Assembly (NCBI GenBank): GCA_027924585.1
Contig: BSBM01000442.1
Location: 620,001-684,000 of the forward strand
Reading direction: 5' to 3'
Origin: Larix kaempferi
Lineage: Eukaryota; Streptophyta; Pinopsida; Pinales; Pinaceae
DNA: 64,000 bases
Made by a program: the position numbers and the translations under genes. Each line of letters starts with the position of its first letter. The stretch's first letter is position 1. The notes under the pieces were generated by a model. The model had not been told where the DNA came from and did no database searches. It saw only the letters and a list, made by a program, of their open reading frames with translations. Positions 33,116 through 45,000 of this stretch are shown here, in pieces.

Positions 33116-33495
33116 AATTCGAATTAGGGTTTATGGTTATTGGGAGGCAGAGTCTTGGAGGAGGACGGTTGAGAGAGTGGAGGCTAGACGTGGAGGTGGA
33201 GCTGCAGAATGTTGGAGCAGGCGGATGGCGTTGGAGCGTCTCAGGAGGGTTGAGTTGGTGCCACTAGGGAGCAGGCGATGCGATGGAGAGGGAGCAGGGG
33301 CCGTGGACGCAGGAGTGGATGGAGAGGGGGTGGGGGCGTGCAACAGAGCACTTGTATTTCTCCTACCTATGTGCGGAAGTATTGGGTGGAGGGAGACACG
33401 CAGTGGAGAGAATGGTGGTGCAGGTGGAACATAGGTAGGAGAAAGACAAGTGGATTAGAGGTGCAGTGGTATCCAAGATGAGATCAGGGCGCAAC

Positions 33496-33876
33496 TCAGG
33501 TGGATGATATTGCAAAGGTGGCATGTAGAGTAGAGTTGGAGAGGAGGGGAACGTATGGTGCGGTGTAGATGAGAAAGAGGTGTAGCGCAGTGGGAAGGGG
33601 AGCGATGACGAAATTAGGAGAGGGAGTGTGTAGGGAGAGAAGGGATAGACTTGTGTGCAGGGGCCGAGGAGGATGGGATTGGAGAAGAGAAAGCGATGGG
33701 GGAAGGAATGGGTGTGGATAAAATTGAGTGGCAGAAATGGATGTGTGTAGGAGAATGAGCCGGTATTTATTTCTTGATTTATGCGGACTTCCTTCCCTTG
33801 ATTTTACTTTGATTCTTTCTTCAATTAGATTCTGGATTGTAAAGGCCAAAGGCCTGAATTCTTGGTCATAGACCAA
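33496..33876 (-). CDS. Leader ORF of element H, unknown (126 aa)
   Basis: Begins MVYDQEFRPLAFTIQNLIEERIKV shortly after the primer site, then becomes Leu/Pro/His-rich low-complexity sequence. Only the first 30 or so residues look protein-like; the rest is probably the complement of a GA-rich tract (33120-33720) translated by chance. No domain is recognised. Confidence 0.35.
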   Translation of the reverse strand: MVYDQEFRPLAFTIQNLIEERIKVKSREGSPHKSRNKYRLILLHTSISATQFYPHPFLPPSLSLLQSHPPRPLHTSLSLLSLHTPSPNFVIAPLPTALHLFLIYTAPYVPLLSNSTLHATFAISST

Positions 33877-33946
33877 TAGTGTAGAGAAACTCTACCAGAT
33901 GGCTAAAATCCCCAATCGGAGGCCCAAGAAGGGGCTCTGATACCAA

Positions 33947-34209
33947 TGAAGCATAAAATCTTCTTAACCATAGTAAATACTCTAAAATGCCCACAAATAA
34001 TTCGAGGCCCACATTTCGATGGTAAATAAGATATTTATAAATTGAAAAGATGATAAGATGATTACAATGTAATGAGAGGCCCCGTATAAATACAATTCCA
34101 AAGGGAACCTCTAATGGTTGTTCACAAGGGTTATGTCCCTTGGATAATTATTGTTAATGACTATTATTAATATTATTATTTAATATCTATATATTTTAGG
34201 TTTGTTACA
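33947..34209 (-). repeat. 5' LTR of element H (263 bp)
   Basis: TGAAGCATAAAATC ... GGTTTGTTACA. The minus strand carries TATAAATA at 34039-34032. Next to the lower-coordinate end the minus strand reads TTGGTATCAGAGC (33946-33934), a perfect tRNA-Met primer site. Confidence 0.8.
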
Positions 34210-34214
34210 CATGC

Positions 34215-36643
34215 AGTGCAAGATCTAAGATACTTACTACATCCTGGTGAAGCTTCGACCAGTAGAAATATTTGTGCAGTACTGCTAATATATTCTCCAC
34301 ACCGAAGTGTCCCGCCACCCAATTGTAGTGGGATTCCCAAATCAATTGCTCACACTCCCTTGAAGGAACATAGAGATGACCTAGATGGTATAACAATCCA
34401 TCTTGCAGTTGAAATTTGGTAACGGCCTTTCCCACTCCCAACATCTAGTAGGATGTAGTGAATTCAGGATCACTGTCATAGAGTTGGGACCACCCAAAGG
34501 TCTCATATTCGCAAAATTCAAGCACTATGGTTAGTGTTGCAACTAGAGGTCGTCTGAGGCAGTCAATGATGTGGTTGGTGCTTCCTTTCTTATATTTAAT
34601 GTTGAGGTGAAATAATTGCAAGTATTTAGACAAATTTGATGGTCATGGTCATTGCATAATTTTCCTTGTGTCTACATGAAATATAGAGGCTTGTGATCTG
34701 TATGGATCACAGTCTACCTCCATTGAATGTATTGCTTGCATTGGCGGCATGCTTATACAATGGAATACATTTCTTTGTCATATGTGGGATACTTACGGAG
34801 GACATATAAGAGTGTCTCGCTATGATAGGAAACCGGATGACCATGCATAGTGAGAACGACACCGACAGTGTAATCTAAAGCATTTGTTTCAACCTCAAAA
34901 AGGTCATTGCAGATCAGGTAAGGAAAGCGTTAGGGATATTAAGCATAATTGATGTTTCAAATCATTGAATTATTTCTGTTTTGACTTGGTCCAATCAAAT
35001 TTGGCTTTGCAACCACCCTTGGTCACTTGGATAAGGGGCCATGCAATATGGGAGAATCCCAACATGAACTTGTGATAGAAGTTGGCAAGGCCTAAGAATA
35101 TCTGAAGCTCGATTAGTGTTGTTGGGGATGGCCAGTCACCAATGACTCGGATCTTAGTTGGATTCACATACACACCATTCTTAGCTATAATGTATCTAAG
35201 ATACTAGAACCTGATCATGCTGAAGGATAATTTCTCCAAGTTATCATAGAGAAATATGTTTTCCATTAACCGCATGGAAGTTGTTGGGGAACTTATTAAT
35301 CCAAAGAGCATGAATAGACACTCGAAAATACCTTATTTAGACTTGAAATCAGTCTTCCATACATCGGTTGATTCTATAATTTGGGACTTGTTCGTAGTTG
35401 TACTGTAGATCAATATTACTAAAGTACTTGTATACCTTGAGTTGGTCAAGAAGGTATTCAATTCATGGAATTGGGTACCAGTTCCTCATTCTATTGTTTA
35501 GAGCTCTATAATCAATACAAATTCACTAGGTCCTGTATTTATTCTGCACAAGCACGATTGGATTTCTGTAGGGTGATATGTTGGGTCGAATGTACCCCTT
35601 CTATATCATCTCTTGAATCTAGTGCTTGATTTCCTCATTTTCAAAGAGAGAGCGTCGATATATTGGACCATTAAGTAAAGGCGCACCAGGTTTCACATAA
35701 ATTGAGTGCTTGATCTGATAGTGCAAAGGCATCCCTATAGGTGAGGTGAATATGTCTTGATATTATTCTACAAATTTTTCTACTTTCTTATACAATGTAT
35801 AGAGGCCTTGTGCAGAGGCCATAGACGTGGTCACGACCTTCCATTCACTATGAGAACAAATCATGAAGAGGACAAATTTCCTAGTCTGAGAGATGGCATT
35901 CTTGCACTGTTTAGCTTAGATAAGGGAGACTACGTTAGGTGGAGCTACCTAAGGTATCATATACAGTCATCTTCCCATAGTAAAAATAAGGATACAAGGT
36001 TTAGACGCATGCAAAACATGAAATTTACACATATATAGATGACCTAAAAGAACATCACAAAATTAAAGGGGGGGACATTAAACAATACCTCATCCTTGAA
36101 GGGATTGATGTGATAGGGAAAGAAACACTTTTGGATGACGTGGAGATCTCTCCCATGGATGAGCCACCCAATGTTGTATGGTTATGGATGTGTTGTCAGC
36201 AAATCCAACCGCTTGAATACCTATGATAAGATTAGGTTTTCTTGGCTTCCACTATCAACAATGAAATGCAATGGAGTGCCCTTAACCCACATATGCAAGT
36301 GGAAAAGGAACTCACCTTATTCTTGATCCTTTGGTTCATTGTGTTTGAACTTGGTGGTAGTGACAATGGCATTAGATTATGCACCAATGTTCCATATTTT
36401 GTTACTTTTTTCTGTAGTATAAAAGTGTGTTTAGTTGTTATTGTCCAAGACTCACTTTGGTTCCATTTGACTTGACCAAAAAATTTGATATCAAGGATGA
36501 TTTCATGCAATTATAGGGTTATTGTAGGATGGAAAGGATGTCTCTAAGGCATTCTCAACCCAATTTTTAGTGCAAAAAGACCATGGAATAATGAGCAAGA
36601 CTCATGTTTTGGATTCTAATATCAACAATGAAATGGAGTTGAA
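34215..36643 (-). pseudogene. Degenerate gypsy I pol: gag end, protease, RT, RNase H, integrase start
   Basis: Read leftward: gag tail (about 36500), protease with HFIVDSGSQ (about 36270-36240), a linker, RT (KGYIRPNISPYRNPIVLVQ about 35590, FSNIDLQYNYEQVPN about 35420), then a jump that removes the segment with the catalytic Asp pair (about 35280-35230), then VNPTKIRVIGDWPSP (about 35160), RNase H (FEVETNALDYTVGVV about 34880, RKYPTYDKEMYSIV about 34770, HTDHKPL about 34700) and the integrase zinc-finger region (LYVPSRECEQLIWESHYN to QDVVSI, about 34370-34230). Element H ends it at 34214. Many stops and shifts make it non-functional. Confidence 0.8.
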
Positions 36644-37954
36644 TGTTGGAATCGATTTAATACTTAGAGGGGGGGTGAATCCGTATTAGCGCATTTATCA
36701 ACAGTTTTTACCTTCGTTAACATATTAGTCTTAAATTAATCTTGATCTTTAGTTATGCATCCACTATAAACAAAATTATTCATCCATATATGCACCAAGA
36801 CAAAGAACAAAGAACACACATGATTTTTTACATGGAAACCCAATTGGGAGAAAAGCACATAATGCTCTTTTGTAATGAAAAGAATACATTCAAGGAAGTA
36901 CCAACTTCCTGTATTTACCAACACCAACTGGAAGGAGGCATCGACCCCATGATTTTACAGGAACTAACCTAAAGGCATCTCCAAATCCCTGTGTTATCCA
37001 GCACCAACTGGAAGGAGGCTACAACCTCCTACTCCTTGCCCCATCTTGCCACCCAAATATCCAATATAAGATCCTGACTTACTGAACTTCCAACTCGTGC
37101 ACATTTCTAATCTTCTGATATTAGTTTTTTTGTGCGCTACCTTCGTATGAAGATGATTCACTGTCACTGTGATGCATGCATCACTTGACTTCTCATTCCT
37201 CTCAATTCTACACTTCTGTTGATGTCTTACTTCGTGTACTGTGTGATGTCGATCTTGCAGTCTACGCTAAGGTATGCTTTGTCGATCTGCTACTACGCAA
37301 ATGCACTAACCAACTGATACTGTGATTTCAATTGATAGTTTTTTGTTCCGAGATAATGCACCAGTAACAGATGGAAATACACACTTACTTTGATGTGTCC
37401 ATTCTATTTAAGTTCCACACTATTTTATACAATCTGTGACATATTTTGCACCAAGTAATTCGTCCTTTTGGTTTACCACACTTCTCTCGGATCATCCTCA
37501 TCATGACGCACTTACTGGATCCTACTGCTGCTCTATTGTTGCACATCAGATGGACATCTCAACTTCACACACTTCACTTCAACTTTCATGCATCGACCAA
37601 CATCAACGCATCATCTGATATACTTCGGTTATCTTGCTTCTGACATACAACATCTTTCACTATTATGTGTGCTATTTGATATTGTTAATCAGTCCTCTCG
37701 CACTTGCGCATCCATTTGTATTTCTACCTTTTAGTGTTTGCACATTCGTCACAGATCTACATCATCATTTTACGCACCATCAATATTTCCTTATGTTTCA
37801 TGTGCGCACTCGGCTCCTCACTATATCATGGTGTTCTGTCCTAGATCCCTTGATGCCCTGAATATAAATAGGTATCTTCCACCTGAATCTCTATGATCTC
37901 ACCATCAAGCTTACTACAAATATCCAAATTGTATCTCTATATATACATGTCCAG

Positions 37955-38837
37955 CTTCTGCAGAAGCGATTCACTCAGGGGTCGGGGTTCTGTCCTCTTT
38001 GTAGGGAAGCGGAAGAGACAAATTCACATATTTTTGTTCACTGTAGTTTTACTCAAGCTGTATGGGCTGCCACTTGCAAACATCTGGCGCTCAATGTGAG
38101 TTGGTGGGGAGTGGACTTTCCTGACGCCTTTCAACAGTGGTGGACATCTCTCAAGCATCCAACGTTTCGGGCTGTCCCCTGTATTCTCGCCTGGGGCATA
38201 TGGATCACTCGAAACAAGATCATATTTCAGGATAGTCGGGTCCCTTTGGAGCAGGTTGTGGCACAAGCGGTGGCTGTTACTACACTACAAGTCATCCATA
38301 AAAGCGATTAGCATCAGACCTGTGATCATGGAACTCATAGATAAATCCATGCCGTGGGCTTATTTTGATGGCTCATCTATTAACCAACAATCAGTGTGTG
38401 GTGGAGGTGGTGTACTACACAAATCAGAGTCCCATTATTTTCATATAATGGCTGGTTTGGGGAGTGGTTCAAACAACTATGCTGAACTTATGTCACTTAA
38501 GCTACTGATGCTTTTCGCACTTGAACAAGGATGTTTAACACTCCAGATTTTTGGAGACTCTCTAATTGTTATTGAATGGGCACAGGAGCGTACACATTGT
38601 CATGTGATGATACTCTTACCAATATTGGAGGAGATATTACGGTTAAAACAGGCTTTTAACTGCATTACATTCACACATGTCTACAGGGAACGAAATGGGA
38701 CGGCTGACCTGCTATCTAAAGAAGCTCAATCATTGATTTTTGGCACATGGAGGATCACGATTCATTCAACAGAAGGCATCTACAGCTATATACACAGGCC
38801 TTTCTTTGGGGAAATTGTGGACCATATGGAGAATTAG
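37955..38837 (+). pseudogene. LINE-2 ORF2 C-terminus: Cys/His finger and RNase H
   Basis: The first frame contains FCPLCREAEETNSHIFVHC (about 37988-38044), the CX2C...HX4C finger found before the LINE RNase H, and then LAWGIWITRNKIIF. It stops at 38311. A second frame, overlapping from about 38256, carries the RNase H: YFDGSSINQQS, GLGSGSNNYAELMSLKLL, IFGDSLIVIEWAQ, and NGTADLLSKEAQ, ending at 38837. One frameshift near 38300 separates the two. The Asp, Glu and Asp residues expected in RNase H are visible. The truncated copy could not be active. Confidence 0.88.
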
Positions 38838-39460
38838 ACCAACATTTTAATACTGTATGGAGAATTTAATCATCGGCTGCTTGGAGAATTTAACCAGCTA
38901 GATATCAGCTGTATTAGACCAGCTATTTATCGGCTGTATGGAGAACTTAAATATCTACTGATTGGATACCTTTTGAGACAGTATGTTGCTGTATGGACAG
39001 AAGTTCGGATTTGTGGACTGTATCAGCTGATTGCGAGCTGTATTGGATGCTTTTATTGGACAGACATTAAGATTGGACTGTATCGAGCTATATGGACAGA
39101 AATATTTCTATTGATTGACTTCTTTGTGAGAGCGATTTGCTGCCTATTGGCTGTATAATATCTGCTGATTGGATACATTACACAGAACAGTGTGGACTGT
39201 ATCGAGCTGATAACTCAGATACATTGGACTGTATCGAGGGAGAACTATTTCTGCGGAGTGACTACTTTCAGATCTGGAATGTAAGGGACAATAGACAGTC
39301 ATCTCTGACTGTCATATGTACCCGGATATCGGTGGACTGTTTGGTCATATGGACAGTATATGTTGACAATGTAGGGATCTCTAAGATTCTATTACATGTG
39401 CAGAATGTAATTTTGTTCATTAATGAAATAAAATTATGACTTTTTCCAAGGAAAAAAAAA
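38838..39460 (+). other. 3' UTR of LINE-2
   Basis: Contains repeated short units around 'ctgtatggagaattta' and 'ggactgtatcgagctg', then the shared LINE tail and poly-A. Confidence 0.8.
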
Positions 39461-40526
39461 ATATATACATGTCCAGCATGGATTGTATGTCAACAAGTTA
39501 GTTGTGGCATCCCTTCTTCCATACTTCACGAATTATTCTTTTTCCACATGTCATCTTCCGGGATGCTGATGTGTCATCCTTTATGGGTCTTGTGTATTCA
39601 TGGTCCTTGACTTAGTGGGACTTACACCTTAGTGGTGTAGTCTTTTGCTCTTGATGTATCATTTATTTGAGGTATGTACACATCCTTACTATTTGACTTG
39701 ATGAATCTTTGACCCTTGATGTACCATCCCTTGTAGGTATAGTGCACCTGATGTATTAATGCTTTGCAGAATTTATGCATAAATTAACTTCTACTTTGTG
39801 GGACTTTGACCCTTACAGTATCATCACGTGTGGGACTTGCGCATATGCTATATCGTCATCTTGTGGGATTTGTGCATTAAAAAACTTCAGCTGCTGCACC
39901 ATTCTTGGAACTTGTGCACCCTTTACTAACTGAAAGCATCTTCTGATTGGTAAGACTTGCACACTTTCAGGACTGTCCAACCATAAGTTCTTTCTTACTA
40001 TTTTCGCACTCTCGATATTTGACCAAACCATGCTTACGCATTCCAAAGTCTTCTCGTGACATGCTTACACACTTGTACATTTGCTTAACCAACTCCTTGG
40101 TTGCTTGTGCACATGTGCCTTTGTCCAACTAGTTATTTGACTACTACCTTGAGAGAGTATGACTTGGTGGACTTGATATCTGTACAGGTACCACATGTAG
40201 TAGGATACATTACTTATGTGCTTCTCTAAACTGGATCTACATGATGTACCTTCCTTAGATGCTTCTTCAAACTGATCATGCATGTTGTATCATTGGACAC
40301 ATATATTCATACTCAATGCAACTACTAGATATACTTCTTCAAAATGGCATCCATATCCTTCACCATCTTGCGTATATACTTCTTCAAAGTGGCTTCCATA
40401 TAATTCGTTAAGCTGGCATAGGAATGTTGTATCCACTTTGACATCAGTTGACATCAATGATTCAAACTAAATCAATTGACATCCTCTTTGACATTAGTTG
40501 ACATCAATGACAAACAAATTTCAACA

Positions 40527-40712
40527 TTGAGTGCCCTTCACCCACATCTACAAGTGAAAAAGGCTCTCACCTTCTTTCAGATCCTTTGGTTCATTGGGAT
40601 AGACCTTGATGGTAGTGATTATACACTAGTTTCTACATCAATGGTCTACTTCCCCTTTCATATCTCTAAATCAGAGTTGGAGCCTGGATCTAACTCAGAG
40701 GATTTCAGCTTG
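40527..40712 (-). pseudogene. Gypsy I fragment: segment before the protease
   Basis: The minus strand reads NEPKDLKEGESLFHL then MWVKGTQ, colinear with 36340-36270, where the same motifs run into the protease. It lies between solo LTR K (ending 40526) and chromovirus E (starting 40713), so it is host sequence split by both. Confidence 0.75.
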
Positions 40713-41243
40713 TGTAAAGCCCTAACATTTCATGAATAACCCATAATACTTAAAAAAAAAAAAAAAAAAATGCCACAATATCTTCCTGAATTAGTTTCAT
40801 ATCCGATAGATGATGAACCTGGTGATTACCTTCAAGGCTCCAATGTGTGCAACTGAAGGTGGGGGGATGACTCTCCACCCAACCAACCCCCAACCAAAAG
40901 GTTGGGGCCCCCGAGCCCCAAACAATTAAACCTATGCCAGTGCTATCTTGCTTTCCCTACCTGTCAATCTCTTCCTTCTTCCTTTGCTCCTTTCCAGCTC
41001 CTCCTCCTCCCAAAAGATCAAAGATACCCCCTCTCTTCTTCACTTCCCCCTTTTATTTCCCTTTTTCCTTTTCTTTCATTTATTATTTAATCTCTATCTT
41101 TATGCAATATTTGCTTTCTATTACTTCTTTTTCATGTTTCTTTTTATTATTTTACATTATATTATATTATATTAAATATTCCCTATATCCGTATATTATA
41201 TTATATTAAATATTTCCTATATTCATATATGAGGGTTGTTACA
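40713..41243 (-). repeat. 3' LTR of chromovirus E (531 bp)
   Basis: tgtaaagccctaacatttc ... gggttgttaca. It closely matches 51416-51933. It has an extra A run of about 20 at 40750-40770 that the other LTR lacks. Confidence 0.93.
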
Positions 41244-41259
41244 TACTCCCCCCCTTCAA
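41244..41259 (-). other. Polypurine tract of chromovirus E
   Basis: The minus strand reads aagggggggagta directly before the LTR. Confidence 0.88.
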
Positions 41260-42000
41260 GAAACTTCATCCCGAAGTTATAATCTTCAAGCAATAAATAC
41301 AATACTTATTCAATCAATCAATCAAGTAAATACTATAATATATAGGTAGCTAGTACTATTGTGAAGTTAAGAGATTTATATGTGTGGCCACCACATAAAA
41401 GTCTCCAAACCACACTAATACAATCAAACCACACTAAGTTACAATCAAAAGTCTCCACACGAAGTAATATCATTTTATGTTCTACACGTCATCTATCTTG
41501 TATAGTACCATAACGTCATGAAATAACATCAAGAAGTATCACATGCACAACCCATGGCTATAAATTTCATGGCTAGAATTTAACAATCATCAAATTTCAC
41601 ATGAATAATGCAGGACCATGAAGGCATCATTCCAAGAACAACATTTAAAAACACCATATCATGTACCACATAAATTTCATTTCAAGATGCCAAAAATAAA
41701 ACTATAAATTACCAATTGAGTATCAACAATCAATGCATCATGTACCTCATGTCCTATACATCTGGAAACCATAATAAACTGAGTATCAACATGAAATGTG
41801 CATCATGGAAACTAAGTAGCAGCATGAAAAATTGGGTATCACATGAAATATGCAACATATGTCTCCTAACTTCATAAATAATAAGAAATTAAAATACTAA
41901 CTCAGTGTCAACATGAAATATGTATCATATGTATTATAACTCTAGAACTGTAAAATACTGATAGAATAGAACCAATCCATGTGTCATAAGCTCAAGACTA
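41260..42000 (-). other. 3' untranslated region of chromovirus E
   Basis: AT-rich; imperfect copies of a 'catgaaatatgcatcata' and 'gagtatcaacatgaaat' string recur at 41700-41930. No coding frame is seen. Confidence 0.7.
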
Positions 42001-45000
42001 CTAAAAAAGATAAGGAAACTCGCGACGCATAATGTCTGCATCTTCCCAAGTGGATGACCCTGGACTATACTGATCCCATTGGACTTTAAATTGGTCAAGG
42101 ATGCGATTGCGTAGTTGTTGACTTTTGTGGTCCAGTATACGATATGGTTCGACCTGGATGACCCCTTCCTTGGAAAGCTGCAATCCATCCAAGTTGAAAA
42201 TGTGAGAGGGTCAGAAATGTAATGTCTAAGCACATAAATATGAAATACATTATGCATTCTCCACAAGTGGGGTGGCAGCTCAAGTCTGTATGCAATAGGA
42301 CCGATTCATTCCAAGATCTTGAATGGTCCTACAAATCTTGGGGCGAGTTTGGCCCCATTTCCAAATTTAAAGGGACTCTTCATGGGTCTCACTCGGACAA
42401 ACACCATGCTGCCCTCCTCGTAGCTTCTATCAATATGTTTAGAATCAACGTAACTTTTCTGACAATCACGGGCTTCCTTAAGCCTTTGTTTAATGGTGAC
42501 CATCTACTCCTCCATCTCTTGAAGCAGGTCAAGCCCTAGCATGACCCGATCCTCTAAACTATCCCAACTAAGAGGGGTTCGACAAGGCCTACCATACAAA
42601 ACTTCATACAGGGAAACACCAAGGGAGCTGTAGTAACTTTTATTGTAAGCAAACTCCACCAGTGGAAGATACCTCTCCCACTGACTTTGTTGGTCCATGA
42701 CATACATTCTCAACATATCTTCCATTACTTGGTTAACTCTCTCTATCTTACCATTAGTTTCAGGATGATATGCAGTGCTAAAATTCAATTGAGTAGCCAG
42801 GGCCTCTTGAAGGCTCTTCCAAAACCTAGAGGTGAATCGATAATCTCTATCAGAGATAATTTTACGAGGGGTTCTGTGTATATGGACTATTTCTCGGAGG
42901 AAAAACTATGCGATAGCAAGTGCATCAAAGGTACTTTTTATAGGAATAAAATGAGCACTCTTAGTTAGTTTATCCACCACAACCATAATGCAATCGTGCC
43001 TTTGTGGGGATGTGGGTAGACCAGTCACGAAGTCCATAGATATCACTTCCCACTTAGTTTTGGTATCTCATGAAGTTGAAGAAGTCCCGCTGGGTGATGG
43101 TGTTCAACCTTAACTAGTTGGAATTCTAAACAATGTGCCACATAATGTGCTATATCCTTCTTCATTCCTGGCCAAAAGAATTCCCTTTTTAGACCTTCAT
43201 ACATCTTTTTAACTCCAGGGTGAGTTGAGTATGGTGCTCGATGTGCTTCATCCATTACTATCCTTCGAACTTCGCCAGTGGTTGGTACAGACGCCCTTTC
43301 CTTGAATCTAAGGAGTCCATCTCTAGCCAATGAGTACCCTTCAAACCTAAGGGAGGTTGACTTACCCTTTGACTAGGCTGCTTGAATTTGATGGTACCAA
43401 GGGTCATTTACCATATGGACTTTAATATTATCCTTAAGATTCATTCTAGTTGATACCAAAGAATGTATGCGAGGTCTTGTACTTAGTGCATCCGCTACCT
43501 TGTTCTCCTTCCCCTTTATAAAGGAGATTTTAAAGTCATACTCACTAAATTGTTCACTCCACCGACTTTAGCGCGCATTAAGATCCTTTTGGGTGAATAT
43601 CTATTCCAGGCTTCGATGATCTGTTTTTAGCTCAAACTGGTGTCCTACCAAGTAGTGTCTCCACAACTTGAGATCCATCAGCACCCCAACCAATTCTAGA
43701 TCGTGAGTGGCATAATTGATCTATGGCCTTTGAGCCTGCAAGAAGAATAGGAAATGACTCCCTCTTCTTGCATTAAGACTGTGCCTAAACCTTCTCCCAG
43801 TGCATCTATGCAGACCACAAAATCCTTATCCATGTCTAGAACCTTGAGGATTGGGGCACTAGTTAGACGTTCTTTTATCTCATTGAAGGCTTCCTCGCAT
43901 TTTCTTGTCCATTCAAATTTTACCTCCTTTTTCTATAAGGTGGTGATAGGTCCTACGATTTTAGAGAACCCTTCCATGAACCTCCTCTAATAGCCTGCCA
44001 ATCCCATAAAGCTGCAAACTTCCTTGGCATTTCTAGGGGTCGGCCAACTTAATATAGCGTCAATATTCCCTGGGTCTACCGAGATTCCATCGCCACTAAT
44101 TATGTGCCCTAGATACTGGATCTCCTTCTGGAAAAAGGAGCATTTGGACAATTTCCCATATATTTTATGCTCTCTAAGGCATTGAAGCACGAGTCTTAAG
44201 TGATCTTGGTGCTCTCGTTCATTGCGGGAGTAGATCAAAATGTCATCAAGGAATACCTGTACAAAGCAGTCCAGATATTTCTAGAACACACTATTCATTA
44301 AATTCATGAAAGTTGCTGGTGCATTCAATAATCCAAAGGGTACGACCACAAATTCATAGTGGCCGAACCTAGTACGAAAAGTTGTTTTTGGAATGTCTTC
44401 TTCCTTGATCCTTAATTGATGATATCCTGATCGAAGGTCGATATTGGAGAATACTAATGCACCTCTCAGATGATCAAACAAGTCATCGATGCGAGGCATG
44501 GGATGACGATTCTTGATGTTGGCTTTATTCAAATCCCAATAATCAATGCACAAAAGAAGGGTTCCATCCTTCTTCTTGACAAAAATGACGGGTGCTCCAA
44601 AAGGTGAAACACTAGGCCGAATCATTCCCTGATCGATGAGTTCCTTGAGTTGAATACTCAATTCATTGAGCTCCGCCACTGTCATTCGATAGGGTGTCTT
44701 GGATAGAGGTTCGGTACCAAGTTTTAAGGAAATGGTTAAGTCAAATTCTCGAATAGGGGGTAATCCGGGTAGTTCAGGAGGGAAAACATCTACAAATTCA
44801 GAGAGGACTGGGTGAGTTTTCGAGTTTGGGTTAGGGATGGTGTCGACGGCTTCCATAGCTTAGATTCTGCATCCCTTCCTTATACACTTCTTTACCTTGA
44901 CTGTTGCGATGAAGCATAAGGATGCAACGCGTTTAATCCCTTCAATCATTGTTGGTTTTTCGAGGTCATCAATGCAAAAGACCGTCTTCTCATAGAAATC

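Larger units (their letters stand above)
31222..34209 (-). mobile_element. Small LTR element H with coiled-coil ORF, no pol (2.99 kb)
   Basis: Both outer ends are flanked by catgc (31217-31221 and 34210-34214). The right end is a 263-bp 5' LTR (33947-34209) with TG...CA ends, followed on the minus strand by a tRNA-Met primer site (33945-33934). The left end begins TGAAGCATAAAA, exactly as the LTR does at 33947, then departs from it, so most of the 3' LTR is missing. Inside are a leader ORF, a low-complexity AT tract and a coiled-coil frame. No protease, RT or integrase is present. H interrupts the integrase zinc-finger region of gypsy I. Confidence 0.75.
37955..39460 (+). mobile_element. LINE-2, 5'-truncated L1-type LINE (1.5 kb)
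   Basis: Flanked by 16-17 bp target copies (a)tatatacatgtccagc at 37938-37954 and 39461-39477. Ends in an A run at 39452-39460. Only the last part of ORF2 and the 3' UTR are present, as in incomplete target-primed reverse transcription. Its 3' end (gacaatgtagggat ... gaatgtaattttgttcatt) matches LINE-3 at 48501 closely and LINE-1 more distantly. Confidence 0.95.
36644..40526 (-). mobile_element. Solo LTR K of a copia (SIRE/Maximus-like) element, 2.4 kb, split by LINE-2
   Basis: TG...CA ends: tgttggaatcgatttaat at 36644 and aatttcaaca at 40526. Flanking copies are ttgaa (36639-36643) and ttgag (40527-40531), with one mismatch. The minus strand starts TGTTGAAATTTGTTTGTCATTG and ends close to a 'ttcaccccccctctaag' string, both like the LTR of copia C in this window. 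Removing LINE-2 and one target copy leaves about 2.36 kb. No coding sequence, primer site or polypurine tract lies inside, as expected for a solo LTR. On both sides the host sequence is the same protease region of gypsy I. Confidence 0.75.

Noticed and set aside
33177-33480. Plus-strand frames rich in Gly, Arg and Glu
   Set aside because: They come from a GA-rich purine tract in the leader of element H; no motif is present and several frames are open at once, as in low-complexity DNA.
40902-41209. Short Leu/Pro/Phe-rich frames in the LTRs of E (also 51538-51899)
   Set aside because: They lie inside both LTRs in CT-rich sequence, are antisense to the element, and are open in overlapping frames; composition explains them.
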